From Caldilineaceae bacterium (GTDB lineage: Bacteria; Chloroflexota; Anaerolineae; Caldilineales; Caldilineaceae), in assembly GCA_022842065.1 (NCBI GenBank), contig JALHQH010000003.1, forward strand, positions 270,756 to 334,755: DNA of 64,000 nucleotides, given 5' to 3'. The translations under genes and the position numbers were made by a program. Below the pieces are notes generated by a model that worked only from the letters and a program-made list of their open reading frames with translations, was not told the DNA's origin and made no database searches. Shown here piece after piece: positions 8,593 through 17,837 of this stretch (positions within the stretch are counted from its first letter, which is position 1; every line of letters begins with the position of its first letter).

Positions 8593-9522
8593 ATGCGTAT
8601 TTTGGTAACCGGTGGTGCCGGCTTTTTAGGTAGCCACCTCTGTGATCGACTGTTGGCGGAGGGCCATGAGGTGGTTGCCATGGATAACCTCATTACAGGT
8701 AGCACCGACAACATTGCCCATCTGGCTGGCAATCCTCAGTTTACCTTTATTAAACACAATATCACCAACTATATCTATCTTCAAGGCGATCTCGATGCCA
8801 TTCTACACTTTGCCAGCCCAGCTAGTCCCGTTGATTACCTAGAATTGCCGATTCAAACGCTGAAAGTCGGCAGCTTGGGCACCCACAATACCCTGGGGCT
8901 GGCGTTGGCGAAAGGAGCCCGGCTACTGCTTGCTAGCACCAGCGAGGTCTATGGCGACCCACAGATCCACCCCCAAACGGAAGATTACTGGGGCCACGTC
9001 AATCCGATTGGACCGCGCGGGGTCTATGATGAGGCAAAACGCTTCGCCGAAGCAATGACGATGGCCTATCATCGCAGCCACGGTGTGCAAACGCGCATTG
9101 TCCGCATCTTCAACACCTATGGTCCCCGCATGCGGCTCGACGACGGTCGGGTCGTGCCGAACTTTGTCGCCCAGGCACTGCGTGGCGAGCCGCTCACCGT
9201 CTATGGTGACGGCAGTCAGACGCGCAGCTTTTGTTATGTCAGCGACCTGGTTGATGGCATCTACCGGCTGCTGCTTAGTGATGAGGTGGAGCCGGTCAAC
9301 ATTGGCAATCCAACCGAAACGTCCATTCTGCAGTTTGCCGAAAAAATTAATGAATTTACCCAAAATCAGGGTGGCATTGTGTTTAAGCCACTACCCAAAG
9401 ATGATCCCAAACAACGCAAGCCCAATATTGGCAAAGCACAGCGAATTTTGCAATGGGAACCCAAGGTCTCGCTCGATCATGGCATGAAGACGACGATTAA
9501 CTGGTTTGCCAGTCGGGTCTAA
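8593..9522 (+). CDS. UDP-glucuronate decarboxylase (UDP-xylose synthase)-type SDR
   Basis: 309 residues of the extended short-chain dehydrogenase/reductase family. Rossmann motif [10 protein letters not shown] at the N-terminus; TSEVYGDP supplies the catalytic Thr/Ser region; the YDEAK segment supplies catalytic Tyr and Lys. [33 protein letters not shown] and NIGNP are typical of UDP-xylose synthases, which convert UDP-glucuronate to UDP-xylose through a 4-keto intermediate. dTDP-glucose 4,6-dehydratase is a less likely alternative. The ATG at 8593 is chosen because AAAGGGA lies about 8 bp upstream and it begins exactly at the Rossmann strand; an upstream start would add 31 unrelated residues. 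The product would feed surface polysaccharide synthesis. Confidence 0.88.
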   Translation: MRILVTGGAGFLGSHLCDRLLAEGHEVVAMDNLITGSTDNIAHLAGNPQFTFIKHNITNYIYLQGDLDAILHFASPASPVDYLELPIQTLKVGSLGTHNTLGLALAKGARLLLASTSEVYGDPQIHPQTEDYWGHVNPIGPRGVYDEAKRFAEAMTMAYHRSHGVQTRIVRIFNTYGPRMRLDDGRVVPNFVAQALRGEPLTVYGDGSQTRSFCYVSDLVDGIYRLLLSDEVEPVNIGNPTETSILQFAEKINEFTQNQGGIVFKPLPKDDPKQRKPNIGKAQRILQWEPKVSLDHGMKTTINWFASRV

Positions 9523-9638
9523 TTGACAAGTCAACTAAACATGGCACTTAAGTCTATGCCTATGACAGCAGAGAAGCTGTGCCAAATTTAGTTGCGGGAT
9601 CTATAAGCGTTAATATCGCTGTGCGAGCATGACTAATA

Positions 9639-9669
9639 TTGAAAAAAGCGCGCTACTTCATGATACAAT
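9639..9669 (+). promoter_or_regulatory. Candidate lepA promoter, leaderless arrangement
   Basis: TTGAAA (9639-9644) and TACAAT (9664-9669) with 19 bp between, or GATACA with 17 bp. The predicted start of transcription, about 7 nt after the -10 box, coincides with the lepA ATG at 9676. No Shine-Dalgarno is present. Confidence 0.45.
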
Positions 9670-9675
9670 ATACCC

Positions 9676-11475
9676 ATGAATCTAGACCATATTCGTAATA
9701 TCTCAATCATCGCTCATATTGACCACGGCAAAAGCACACTTGCCGATCGCTTGTTGCAAATGACAGGCACCGTCACTGAGCGCGAAATGAAAGAACAACT
9801 GCTCGACTCCATGGATTTGGAGCGCGAGAAGGGTGTCACCATTAAAGCCAGTGCTGTACGCATGATCTACAAGCACAAGGGCGAAGAGTATGAAATCAAC
9901 CTGATCGATACACCTGGCCATGTTGATTTCAGTTATGAGGTGAGCCGCGCCCTGCAGGCCTGTGAAGGGGCGGTACTGGTCGTTGATGCCTCACAGGGCA
10001 TCCAGGCGCAGACCATGGCCCATCTCTTCACGGCGCTGGAACAAGAACTGACCATTGTGCCGGTGCTCAACAAGATCGATCTGCCAGCGGCAATGCCGGA
10101 CGAGATTGCCCAAGAGGTCGAAGGGCTGCTCGCTTACCCAGCCGAAGATATTCCACGCATCAGTGCCAAGGCTGGGCTCAATGTCGAACTGGTCCTGCAA
10201 CATATCGTTGATGAAGTACCACCGCCCAGTGGTGATTTAAGTGCGCCGTTGCGGGCCTTGGTCTTTGATTGTCAATACGATGCCTACAAAGGGGTAATCG
10301 CCTATATCCGGGTGATCGACGGCACCTTTGGGCCGAATGATACGCTCTATTCAATGGTCTCTGAAAAGAGTATCACCCCCATTGAAATCGGGGTGATGAC
10401 ACCCGTAATGATTGCTGTGCCCCAACTGCATGCTGGACAGGTCGGTTACATTGCAACTGGGCTTAAAGCAGTGCAGGATCTGGATGTTGGTGATACGATT
10501 ACCTTGATGAAACGGCAGGCGACCGAACCCTTGCCAGGTTATGTGGCCATGAAACCCATGGTCTTTGCAGGGCTATATCCGTCAAATCCAGATGATTATG
10601 TGGATCTGCGGGATGCGCTTGAAAAGCTCCAACTAAATGATGCGGCGCTCGTCTACGAACCGGAGACCAGCCAGGCGCTCGGCTTTGGGTTCCGCCTTGG
10701 CTTCCTGGGCCTTTTCCACATGGAGATCGTCCAGGAACGCCTGGAACGTGAGTATGATATGCAGATCATCTTCACGGCACCCTCCGTTGCTTACCGCATC
10801 GTCAAGACCGATGGCAGCGTCATGGTGATTGATAGTCCAGCCGATCTGCCCGATCCAACCTATATCGACCGCATTGAGGAACCCTGGTGCGAATTGCGCC
10901 TGTTTACACCAGCAGAGTATATTGGTACCATCATGGATCTGGTTACGAAACGGCGCGGTGAATTGCGCAACCAGAACTGGATGGATAGTAAACGCCTGGA
11001 AATCTCCTGCATGATCCCGCTATCCGAGATCATTGTCGATTTTTACAACGACCTCAAAGCACGCACACGCGGTTATGCCAGCATGGATTACACGGTGGAC
11101 GAATATCGCGAGTCGGATATGGTCAAACTCGACATTCTGGTCAATGAACAGCCAGTTGATGCGTTAAGCGTAATCGTCCATCGTGACACCGCTTACCACA
11201 AGGGACAACGGCTAGTCACCAAGATGAAGGAGATTATTCCACGCCAGATGTTCACAGTGCCGATTCAAGCAGCCGTGGGCAACAAGGTGATCAGTCGGGC
11301 CACTGTGCAGGCGATGCGCAAGGATGTGCTCAGCAAGTGTTACGGCGGCGATATCTCACGCAAGCGGAAGTTGCTGGAGAAACAAAAAGAGGGTAAAAAG
11401 CGGATGAAGATGGTGGGTAGCGTCGAGATTCCACAAGAAGCGTTCATGTCAGTCTTAAAACTAGACGATGAATAA
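9676..11475 (+). CDS. lepA: Elongation factor 4 (LepA), back-translocating GTPase
   Basis: 599 residues, the normal length for LepA. P-loop AHIDHGKS near residue 12, switch II DTPGHVDF, NKIDLP as the guanine-specificity motif, then domains II, III and V. The LepA-specific C-terminal domain is present with AVGNKVISRATVQAMRKDV and KCYGGDISRKRKLLEKQKEG. It binds ribosomes stalled under ionic or temperature stress and reverses translocation. It stands alone here and is closed by a strong hairpin terminator 14 bp downstream. In many bacteria it is followed by lepB; here the next gene is convergent. Confidence 0.98.
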   Translation: MNLDHIRNISIIAHIDHGKSTLADRLLQMTGTVTEREMKEQLLDSMDLEREKGVTIKASAVRMIYKHKGEEYEINLIDTPGHVDFSYEVSRALQACEGAVLVVDASQGIQAQTMAHLFTALEQELTIVPVLNKIDLPAAMPDEIAQEVEGLLAYPAEDIPRISAKAGLNVELVLQHIVDEVPPPSGDLSAPLRALVFDCQYDAYKGVIAYIRVIDGTFGPNDTLYSMVSEKSITPIEIGVMTPVMIAVPQLHAGQVGYIATGLKAVQDLDVGDTITLMKRQATEPLPGYVAMKPMVFAGLYPSNPDDYVDLRDALEKLQLNDAALVYEPETSQALGFGFRLGFLGLFHMEIVQERLEREYDMQIIFTAPSVAYRIVKTDGSVMVIDSPADLPDPTYIDRIEEPWCELRLFTPAEYIGTIMDLVTKRRGELRNQNWMDSKRLEISCMIPLSEIIVDFYNDLKARTRGYASMDYTVDEYRESDMVKLDILVNEQPVDALSVIVHRDTAYHKGQRLVTKMKEIIPRQMFTVPIQAAVGNKVISRATVQAMRKDVLSKCYGGDISRKRKLLEKQKEGKKRMKMVGSVEIPQEAFMSVLKLDDE

Positions 11476-11489
11476 CGATAGGTAACAAA

Positions 11490-11526
11490 AACCGGGTTTC
11501 TAAGCGAAACCCGGTTTTCTTTTATT
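11490..11526. terminator. Bidirectional intrinsic terminator between lepA and the SPFH operon
   Basis: AACCGGGTTTC (11490-11500) pairs perfectly with GAAACCCGGTT (11506-11516) around TAAGC. A T-rich tail follows on the plus strand (TTCTTTTATTT) and AAAAA precedes the stem, giving a U-tract on the minus strand too. It can serve both convergent genes. Confidence 0.85.
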
Positions 11527-11548
11527 TATTGCCCACAACAAATAGGGG

Positions 11549-12607
11549 CTATCCGCCAAGATAGGCGTCAATCGTGGCTTTGCTGATGCGATATTGGGTA
11601 CCAATCTTGCGGGCCTTGAGTTCACCACTATCAATAATGGCCTGCACATCGGCCGCTGAGACACGCAAGTAGGCCGCAGCTTCATCCAGGGTCATGACGG
11701 TCGCGTCGCTACTATCGCCACTGTTAGCAGCCCGCGGTGCTGCTGCCGCCTGTTGTGCACTGGCCATCGTATTGGCAATTACACCGGCCATCCCGGCCCC
11801 CATGCCGATACCAGCCCCCAAACCAAGCCCCTCACCGGTCCCGCCACCACCTTGTTGGGCAGCGTCACCAATTGCGCGGGCAGTTTTGAATTTCATATAG
11901 GCGTCCATGTTGCCGATGGCACCCATGCTGGCCCGTTCATCGATCGCCTTGGCGGTCTCTTCGGTTGGGGTAATTGAGACGATCATGAATTGCTTAAGGG
12001 CAAGCCCCATTGCACTAAAATCATCCTGCACTTTGGCACGCACCCCAGCGGCGATCTCATCAAAGAGACGGGGTAGGTCGAGAATGCTGGTCATATTTTC
12101 GGCCAGCAGATCGGTAATGCGGCTAATTACGGCCCCGCGTAGATATTCTTCGATCTGCGTGGTGGTATAAATTCCCTGCGTACCAACGATCTGGTCAACA
12201 AAGCGCTTAGGTTCGGCAATTTGGATGGTATATTGCCCAAAGGCGCGCAGCCGGACCAACCCCAAATCGGTATCACGCAGGCTGATGGGTTGTGGTGTAC
12301 CCCACTTCAGGTCCGTGATCTCGCGCATGTTGACAAAGTAAACTTCCGCCGTGAAGATATCTTTGCCACTGGTGGCCAACCGCAGTAAACCATCGAGAAA
12401 AGGCAAGTTCATCGTCGTGATCGTATGGCGGCCTGGGGGGAATTCATCAAGCGACTTACCATCGCGATAAAAGATCGCACGCTGGCTTTCGCGTACGATG
12501 ACCTGGCTGCCCAGTCGAAAATTGCCCGCGCCTACTTCCGGCAGCCGGGCCACCAGCTCATTTGCGCCCTGATTCGGGGCATCAATTACATCAATAATCC
12601 GCGCCAT
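11549..12607 (-). CDS. SPFH/virion-core-like protein fused to excisionase-type HTH
   Basis: 352 residues. Residues about 1-250 match the YdjI-like branch of the SPFH/band-7 superfamily (VRESQRAIFYRDGKSLDEFPPGRHTI, TAEVYFVNM, LKWGTPQPI). A Gly/Ala-rich linker follows (about 250-295). The C-terminal 50 residues (TLDEAAAYLRVSAADVQAII through YRISKATIDAYLGG) form a MerR/excisionase-type winged helix, used elsewhere for DNA binding. SPFH proteins scaffold membrane microdomains; no hydrophobic anchor is evident here. It is last in a minus-strand operon with DUF2207, zinc-ribbon and coiled-coil genes. What the HTH binds is unknown. Confidence 0.8.
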   Translation of the reverse strand: MARIIDVIDAPNQGANELVARLPEVGAGNFRLGSQVIVRESQRAIFYRDGKSLDEFPPGRHTITTMNLPFLDGLLRLATSGKDIFTAEVYFVNMREITDLKWGTPQPISLRDTDLGLVRLRAFGQYTIQIAEPKRFVDQIVGTQGIYTTTQIEEYLRGAVISRITDLLAENMTSILDLPRLFDEIAAGVRAKVQDDFSAMGLALKQFMIVSITPTEETAKAIDERASMGAIGNMDAYMKFKTARAIGDAAQQGGGGTGEGLGLGAGIGMGAGMAGVIANTMASAQQAAAAPRAANSGDSSDATVMTLDEAAAYLRVSAADVQAIIDSGELKARKIGTQYRISKATIDAYLGG

Positions 12608-12650
12608 GTTAAGTTTCCTCCTAAAGATGCTAACCGGCTTAGGTTATACG

Positions 12651-13274
12651 CTATTTTGTTGCTTCGGTGACAGCAGGGACCGACGCAAGATGGGCAGCAA
12701 TCTGCGCGTCTAATGCCGGATCGAGTGGTGGCAGCGCTGCCTCTGTCAATAAATCAGTGGATGTGATCGCAGCTTGCCGCTGTCCAAAATAAGTGGTCAT
12801 GGTGGCAATGGTTGTCTCCAGCTGATTGAGTGCGTCCACTAGTTGCGCCTCATCCCCGACAACACTGGTGGCGGCACTAATCCCCTCCGCCACGGCACCG
12901 ATATGAGCGGCCAGCCCCAAGTCAAAACGGTGCAAAGCAGCCAACTGCGCCTCCTGAATCTTTACCGCGTCAAAGAGGCCGGCATAGCCATAACTGGCAC
13001 TTCGAATGCGGTCCGCTAAGGTTTGGATGCGCTGGACCAACCGATTCACCGGCTCCAAATGGCGCAAACCGCTACGTTGCAAAAGCTGTTGTTGCAGATT
13101 GACCAACAGTAGCTTCTGCTCCGTTAGCTGTATGGCGAACTGCTCTCGTAAGCGCTTGTCAGCATCACGGCGTAATTCTTTATCAGCATAACCCCGGATC
13201 CCTGGCAACCCCGTAAAAAGTCGCTCAAGCGCACTCTGGCCAGCCTTTGCTTGCTCAATCCATTGCTCTGACAT
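12651..13274 (-). CDS. Hypothetical helical protein in the DUF2207/SPFH operon
   Basis: 207 residues, not recognised as a named family. Predicted almost fully alpha-helical with coiled-coil character (LRRDADKRLREQFAIQLTEQKLLLVNLQQQLLQ). No signal peptide or membrane segment. It lies 43 bp upstream of the SPFH-HTH gene and 108 bp downstream of the zinc-ribbon gene on the same strand, so it is probably co-transcribed and may form an adaptor in the same complex. Confidence 0.7.
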   Translation of the reverse strand: MSEQWIEQAKAGQSALERLFTGLPGIRGYADKELRRDADKRLREQFAIQLTEQKLLLVNLQQQLLQRSGLRHLEPVNRLVQRIQTLADRIRSASYGYAGLFDAVKIQEAQLAALHRFDLGLAAHIGAVAEGISAATSVVGDEAQLVDALNQLETTIATMTTYFGQRQAAITSTDLLTEAALPPLDPALDAQIAAHLASVPAVTEATK

Positions 13275-13382
13275 AACAATTTTTCTCCTATCTCTCGCTC
13301 TGCATGAGTAACGGCATTTTTACACTGGTCAAAACGCCGGTGCTCATTGCAAGCACAGCATACCCTCAAAAAAGACAAAACA

Positions 13383-13928
13383 TCAGGCAGTGGTTGCCGC
13401 GGCGCGCTTGGTCAAAAAGACCTCACTGCCACAGTACGGACAGACAACCACGCCTTTACCGGCAAAGGTTAGTTCACCGCCACAATTAGGGCATTTACGA
13501 TCACCAGTCAGCGACTGGCTCTCCACACTATAAAGAATGCCTTTATCCCAATTAATCGCGCCACTGAAGAGCTGTTTACCGACAAGGTCACGAATCATCT
13601 CTTCGACTTCGTCACGCGAGGCTTCCAATTCGACCACAACTTCTGGAATGGTCACTTTGCCCTGGGTCAAGACCATGTTGAGCAGCTTCTTCTGCTGCTG
13701 TACAGCGGCAAATTCCACCTTTTCAGCCGAGCCTTTGCGAAAGAGATAAGCGCCGATCCCAAAGATAGGGGCCAATATTGCTGCGGCTAAAACAATCCCA
13801 AGTGCCATCCCCCCGCTACTGGTTTCGTCCGTCCCAAATGCAGTTACGATCCAGCCCAGAAAAGCAACCAACAAAACGCCACTACCAACCATGAGTACGG
13901 TACCAACAGTACGTCCACCACCGATCAT
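13383..13928 (-). CDS. Small membrane protein with C-terminal zinc ribbon
   Basis: 181 residues. Two membrane helices near the N-terminus (about 9-31 and 42-63), a helical or winged-helix-like middle region (GKVTIPEVVVELEASRDEVEEMIRDLV) and a zinc ribbon CPNCGGEL...CPYCGSE (C-x2-C, C-x2-C). The middle segment resembles short DNA-binding or protein-interaction domains that often accompany zinc ribbons. It is second in the minus-strand operon headed by the DUF2207 gene, about 90 bp away. Exact role unknown. Confidence 0.7.
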   Translation of the reverse strand: MIGGGRTVGTVLMVGSGVLLVAFLGWIVTAFGTDETSSGGMALGIVLAAAILAPIFGIGAYLFRKGSAEKVEFAAVQQQKKLLNMVLTQGKVTIPEVVVELEASRDEVEEMIRDLVGKQLFSGAINWDKGILYSVESQSLTGDRKCPNCGGELTFAGKGVVVCPYCGSEVFLTKRAAATTA

Positions 13929-14019
13929 CCCTCACTCCTTTATGCTTGAGCTGGAGCGGTGACTGCCCAGTCGCCACTAGGCAATCACCCTGATTTGATA
14001 ATCCTATGCTAAGCAGCGA

Positions 14020-16020
14020 TTAGCCAAAACCACCGCTACCACCACCGCCGCCACCACCGCCGCCGCCACCGCCACCGGAAAAGCCACCACCACCACCACT
14101 CCAGCCACCGCTGGAAGAAGTGCTCGCCGGCTGGCTAGTCATGGCAGCGCTGGCACTGGTCAGTAAGGCACCCAAGCCGGCGCTCATACTAGTCAGGCTG
14201 GTGCCCATCCCACGGCTTGCGTCACCTAAACCACCACCGATAGTGCCGCCCCCTTCACGGCCGCCTGAACCACCACTACCAGCTGAGCCACCGCCAGCAG
14301 ACGAAACACCACCGAATGGCCCACCAATCCATGGCGTCCCATAGTAGCGCCGGCGATAAGGTCCGTAATCGGCGGGGGAAGGGATGTACCAGCCAGGCGC
14401 CGGCGCATTGACCTTTTCGAATTTGCGGATATACTCTTTATCAATATCAAAGGCAATTGCATAAGGCAGCCAGCGATCCCAGATCTCCTTCTGCACCTCT
14501 AAATCGCTATAATGGTCGATGTTTTGCAGATAACGTTTAAAGGCACGCCACCGTGCGGCGACTTCAGCACCCTGCGGCGTTTTACGGGGCATGCTCTGCG
14601 ACAAAATAAGCAGACCAATGGCGGTTGCCCCCAAACCAACGCCTGGCAGAAAAGCCACATTTGTGAGGTCACCGAAGACTACGGTGAGCATAACCCCGAT
14701 GATAAAGGCACCGATCAACCCGATAATCCCCAATGCGACATAAAGCTGCCGTACCGTCTGCGGATTACGGGGGAAAAGGCCGGCCGCAGTCACAGCTTGA
14801 TAGATCGCCCCTTGAATGCCCGGTAATTTGGTATAAAATTTATCTTTCAGGTCAGAGAGACGAACTTCATCTTCCTGCCCAAAAAGCCCATCCAACAGCT
14901 TTTGCTCATAGGGCACGAGCGCAACATCGCGACGTTCGCGGCGATAGATGAAATCGGTACTCATGCGGAAAAGGCTTTCTTCCTGCGCTTCGGTGATGCT
15001 GATCGCTTGGCGGCGCGCCAGATCGACCAAGGTGGCGATGACATCACGCATATCGACCGTTTCATCCAGCAAGGTGCCCGCCAAACCAGGGGTAAGTTCA
15101 TCCGGTGGTTCGGGCAGATAATCAGCAACCAGATCAGTTGGCTTGTCACGCCCAAGCCGATACCAGAGCAGATAAAGGCCAGCCGGGCCACCAATCAGCA
15201 AAAGTAACCCGATTGCACCTAGCAGTAATGTCGCCCAGGGGCCCCACTGTTGGCGATAAGCCTGGGCCGCCTCGGCTTCGGCAGTGCGTTGATCAGCACT
15301 TTGTTGCCAATCAGCAGCCGTACCCGCGACTATCCCAGGAGGGAATTGCACCCGCACTTCAAACTCTTGATCAGCGGCCAGGCGTCGGGTCAGCTCAAAA
15401 GTTACCTGCTGCCGATCATCACGCACGGTGGCAGTGGCATAGTCACGGGCATCGGCCGTATTGACATAGGCGGCCCATTCAACGACTGTTGCTGTACTGG
15501 GCACGGTAACAGCCACCGTCCCAGCCAATACGGGGAAGCCGCGGTCGCCATAGATGGCCTTCCACCAGAGTTGGTCACCTTCTTCATAATAACGCAAGCC
15601 ATCGTGGACAGTATAACGCAACGTATAGGTCTCGGTCGTATTTGCCGTAGGTGGGAAATACCAGCGAATGACGTAATTGCCGCCATCTTCCTCGACCGTA
15701 AACGTATAGGGTTCATCCGCATCGTTGACTAAAGCGTAGCTGTTGCCAGCCGCATCGGTCACCGACCAATCATCAATATACCCTAAATTGTGCGCCGGGA
15801 TTTCGCGGTAGCCAAAACGAAAGGTACCACTGGTAAAATTGATCGTCTGCGCTTCGGTCACCGCGAAGGTGCCATCACTCTTCACCACCAGGTCAACGTC
15901 AAAACGTTGCCACACCAGAGCTTGATCCTGCGCATATAAAGGAGTACCGGCCAGTGAGAAGCCGGCCAATAGTAGAACGAAGAGTAACACAGGCCATTGC
16001 CTGCGGATAGTCAGTAGCAT
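14020..16020 (-). CDS. DUF2207-family membrane protein
   Basis: 666 residues. Signal peptide (ending around LAGTPLYAQ), then an extracellular beta domain typical of DUF2207 (QRFDVDLVVKSDGTFAVTEAQTI, GYREIPAHNLGYI). Membrane helices near 258-290 and a pair near 440-485 flank a cytosolic helical part. The C-terminus is a Gly/Ser tail (SGGWSGGGGG onward), a common feature of the family. Function is unproven; relatives often sit with LemA or TPM-domain proteins and are thought to act in the envelope. It is the first gene of a four-gene operon with the zinc-ribbon, helical and SPFH-HTH proteins. Confidence 0.85.
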   Translation of the reverse strand: MLLTIRRQWPVLLFVLLLAGFSLAGTPLYAQDQALVWQRFDVDLVVKSDGTFAVTEAQTINFTSGTFRFGYREIPAHNLGYIDDWSVTDAAGNSYALVNDADEPYTFTVEEDGGNYVIRWYFPPTANTTETYTLRYTVHDGLRYYEEGDQLWWKAIYGDRGFPVLAGTVAVTVPSTATVVEWAAYVNTADARDYATATVRDDRQQVTFELTRRLAADQEFEVRVQFPPGIVAGTAADWQQSADQRTAEAEAAQAYRQQWGPWATLLLGAIGLLLLIGGPAGLYLLWYRLGRDKPTDLVADYLPEPPDELTPGLAGTLLDETVDMRDVIATLVDLARRQAISITEAQEESLFRMSTDFIYRRERRDVALVPYEQKLLDGLFGQEDEVRLSDLKDKFYTKLPGIQGAIYQAVTAAGLFPRNPQTVRQLYVALGIIGLIGAFIIGVMLTVVFGDLTNVAFLPGVGLGATAIGLLILSQSMPRKTPQGAEVAARWRAFKRYLQNIDHYSDLEVQKEIWDRWLPYAIAFDIDKEYIRKFEKVNAPAPGWYIPSPADYGPYRRRYYGTPWIGGPFGGVSSAGGGSAGSGGSGGREGGGTIGGGLGDASRGMGTSLTSMSAGLGALLTSASAAMTSQPASTSSSGGWSGGGGGFSGGGGGGGGGGGGGSGGFG

Positions 16021-16203
16021 AAGCGATCCTCTCTAGTGAGCCGCTTTAGACGGGCAAATTGCAAACGGCCAACACTCTTATCATATCATGAATACGCAGA
16101 AATGGCTGACACGTTGCAGACAATCTCGCTGACAGTATGAGAGAAAGCAGAGGAAGAACGGAAGCGTAGGGTAGAAGGTTGATAAGGAGAGTAGCAAGCT
16201 GGT

Positions 16204-16938
16204 CTATGGCATTGGATTTTCTTCCAATTCCGCCAGTTTAGTCGCCGCCCACAATGTGTCGGCCTCGGTTGTTTCTAAGACAGGCAATTCATCAAGCCCT
16301 GTTAAGCCAAAATGTTGCATAAAAAGGTCAGTCACATTATAAACGATGGGGCGGCCGACGCCTTCCAAGCGCCCCGCCTCTTCAATCAGCCCCCGTTGCA
16401 GCAGCGAACGTAGAATCCCAGCACTATCCACCCCGCGCACGGCTTCGATTTGTGAGCGTGTCACGGGTTGACGATAGGCAATAATCGCCAGGGTTTCTAG
16501 TGCCGGTGCACTCAACTTAGTGCTGGTATCGATATTCAAAAAGGTCTCGATTAAGGGCGCACAAGTTGGCAAGGTAACCAGTTGGAATTTGCCATTATGT
16601 TCTTGTAATCTGACACCGCGCCCATGCGCCTCGAGTTGATAGGCTAAGGTTTTGAGGGCAGCATAGAGCGCTTCGCTGGTGACCGCCAGTACTTTGGCAA
16701 GCGAGGTGACTTCGACAGGGGCATCGGAGACAAAGAGGAGCGCCTCTAAGGCAGCCACCAGCGCAACACTTTTTTCGTTGACCACAACTTGTAGCGCGGC
16801 ATAGTGGGCATAATCAAGCGTGGGGACGGGCGTGGGCACTAGTTGTGGCGCTGCGGCGGAAATAGTGGTCTCAAAAGCAAGCGCATCGTCTGTGGTTGAG
16901 CTGTCTGCATGGGGAGCAGATGATGGATTTAGGTGCAT
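16204..16938 (-). CDS. scpB: Segregation and condensation protein B
   Basis: 244 residues. The core from about residue 55 is Scp[27 protein letters not shown], then [29 protein letters not shown] and [22 protein letters not shown], two winged-helix domains. ScpB dimers bind the kleisin ScpA in the Smc condensin. An extra 50-residue N-terminal extension is low in complexity, and a start further in cannot be excluded. scpA is not adjacent. The gene lies close to two parS-like sites, the loading sites for Smc in many bacteria. Confidence 0.93.
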   Translation of the reverse strand: MHLNPSSAPHADSSTTDDALAFETTISAAAPQLVPTPVPTLDYAHYAALQVVVNEKSVALVAALEALLFVSDAPVEVTSLAKVLAVTSEALYAALKTLAYQLEAHGRGVRLQEHNGKFQLVTLPTCAPLIETFLNIDTSTKLSAPALETLAIIAYRQPVTRSQIEAVRGVDSAGILRSLLQRGLIEEAGRLEGVGRPIVYNVTDLFMQHFGLTGLDELPVLETTEADTLWAATKLAELEENPMP

Positions 16939-17034
16939 AGATCTTTACAGTACGCTGATTGGATTAGCTCGGTATGATAAGGATTTCGTCAATCAAAGTT
17001 TGTCTGGCCAGTGCCCTTCACCTTGCCCCAACCG

Positions 17035-17595
17035 TTAGATCAAGGTGGGCTCAAAAGGTGCACAGCGCAGATGAACATCTAATTTGCCCAGGCGCAGACC
17101 AATATCATCCTCAATAATGTCACGGGTCAGCCCAACCACTTCATCAGTCTTCATTGGAATATCAACTTCGGGCGCCACTTCGACTTCAAGCCGGATATCA
17201 ACGGCACCACCGCGTGCCCGCACGATGGGCACCACATTGCTGACCTCGGCCACCTGTTCGAGATGCCATTCGAGGCGGCGACTGATACTGCTTGTGTCCA
17301 ATTCAGCCGAGCCGCCATCAATGGTGCGGATCATGACGCCGCGTGGCTGTCCACTCCACAATTCAAGCCAGAAGAGTGTACCAAAGAGTAAAATCACCAC
17401 AATGCCGACAGTTGCTTGGCCAATAATAAAATTGGTTGCATTATCAAGTTGCCACTGCTGCAACAGGATGACCGCTAAGGTCAATTGCCCTTGTATTTGT
17501 TCAATCAACCAAAAGGGGGCAACCGCCAATGTGCTGAGTGTGATCAGCAATAAGAGCCAAAGTAGCGCAGCAACCAACCGATTAAAAACTGTCAT
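17035..17595 (-). CDS. AmaP/Asp23-like membrane-anchor protein
   Basis: 186 residues. Two membrane helices (about 5-28 and 52-76), then a cytosolic alpha/beta domain of the Asp23/DUF322 type (VRARGGAVDIRLEVEVAPEVDIP, GLRLGKLDVHLRC). In Firmicutes AmaP anchors Asp23 to the membrane; the domain order is the same here. ATG 17595 is chosen over the TTG at 17613 because AAGGA lies 7 bp before it. It is downstream of rpoD but separated by a terminator, and upstream of scpB. Confidence 0.8.
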   Translation of the reverse strand: MTVFNRLVAALLWLLLLITLSTLAVAPFWLIEQIQGQLTLAVILLQQWQLDNATNFIIGQATVGIVVILLFGTLFWLELWSGQPRGVMIRTIDGGSAELDTSSISRRLEWHLEQVAEVSNVVPIVRARGGAVDIRLEVEVAPEVDIPMKTDEVVGLTRDIIEDDIGLRLGKLDVHLRCAPFEPTLI

Positions 17596-17741
17596 TAAAA
17601 ATTCCTTGCTCAAGCTGTAACCGGCATTAACATTTTACCCAGGCATGATGAGTCGTTTGATTATACCCAAAGTTTATATGGTTGGCGAAAGCCACGCTCG
17701 TTTGGCAGCGTTGTGACCCATTTTACAGAGGGTAATCATAA

Positions 17742-17776
17742 AAACACCGGCGCTGCATAATGCAGCGCCGGTGTTT
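17742..17776. terminator. Strong hairpin terminator downstream of rpoD
   Basis: AAACACCGGCGCTGCA (17742-17757) pairs perfectly with TGCAGCGCCGGTGTTT (17761-17776) around TAA. On the minus strand it is followed by TTTTTATGA, so it ends the rpoD transcript. Its right arm overlaps the first five bases of a parS-like site. Confidence 0.88.
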
Positions 17777-17787
17777 CACGTGAAACA
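17772..17787. promoter_or_regulatory. parS-like ParB binding site 1
   Basis: TGTTTCACGTGAAACA, a perfect 16-bp palindrome identical to the conserved bacterial parS consensus (TGTTNCACGTGAAACA). It lies in the rpoD-amaP intergenic region. In bacteria with ParABS such sites cluster near the replication origin, nucleate ParB spreading and load Smc. Confidence 0.85.
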
Positions 17788-17837
17788 TACACTCGATCAG
17801 CTAAGGCAATTGCCCATTTGGTCAAGTGAGAATCGAT

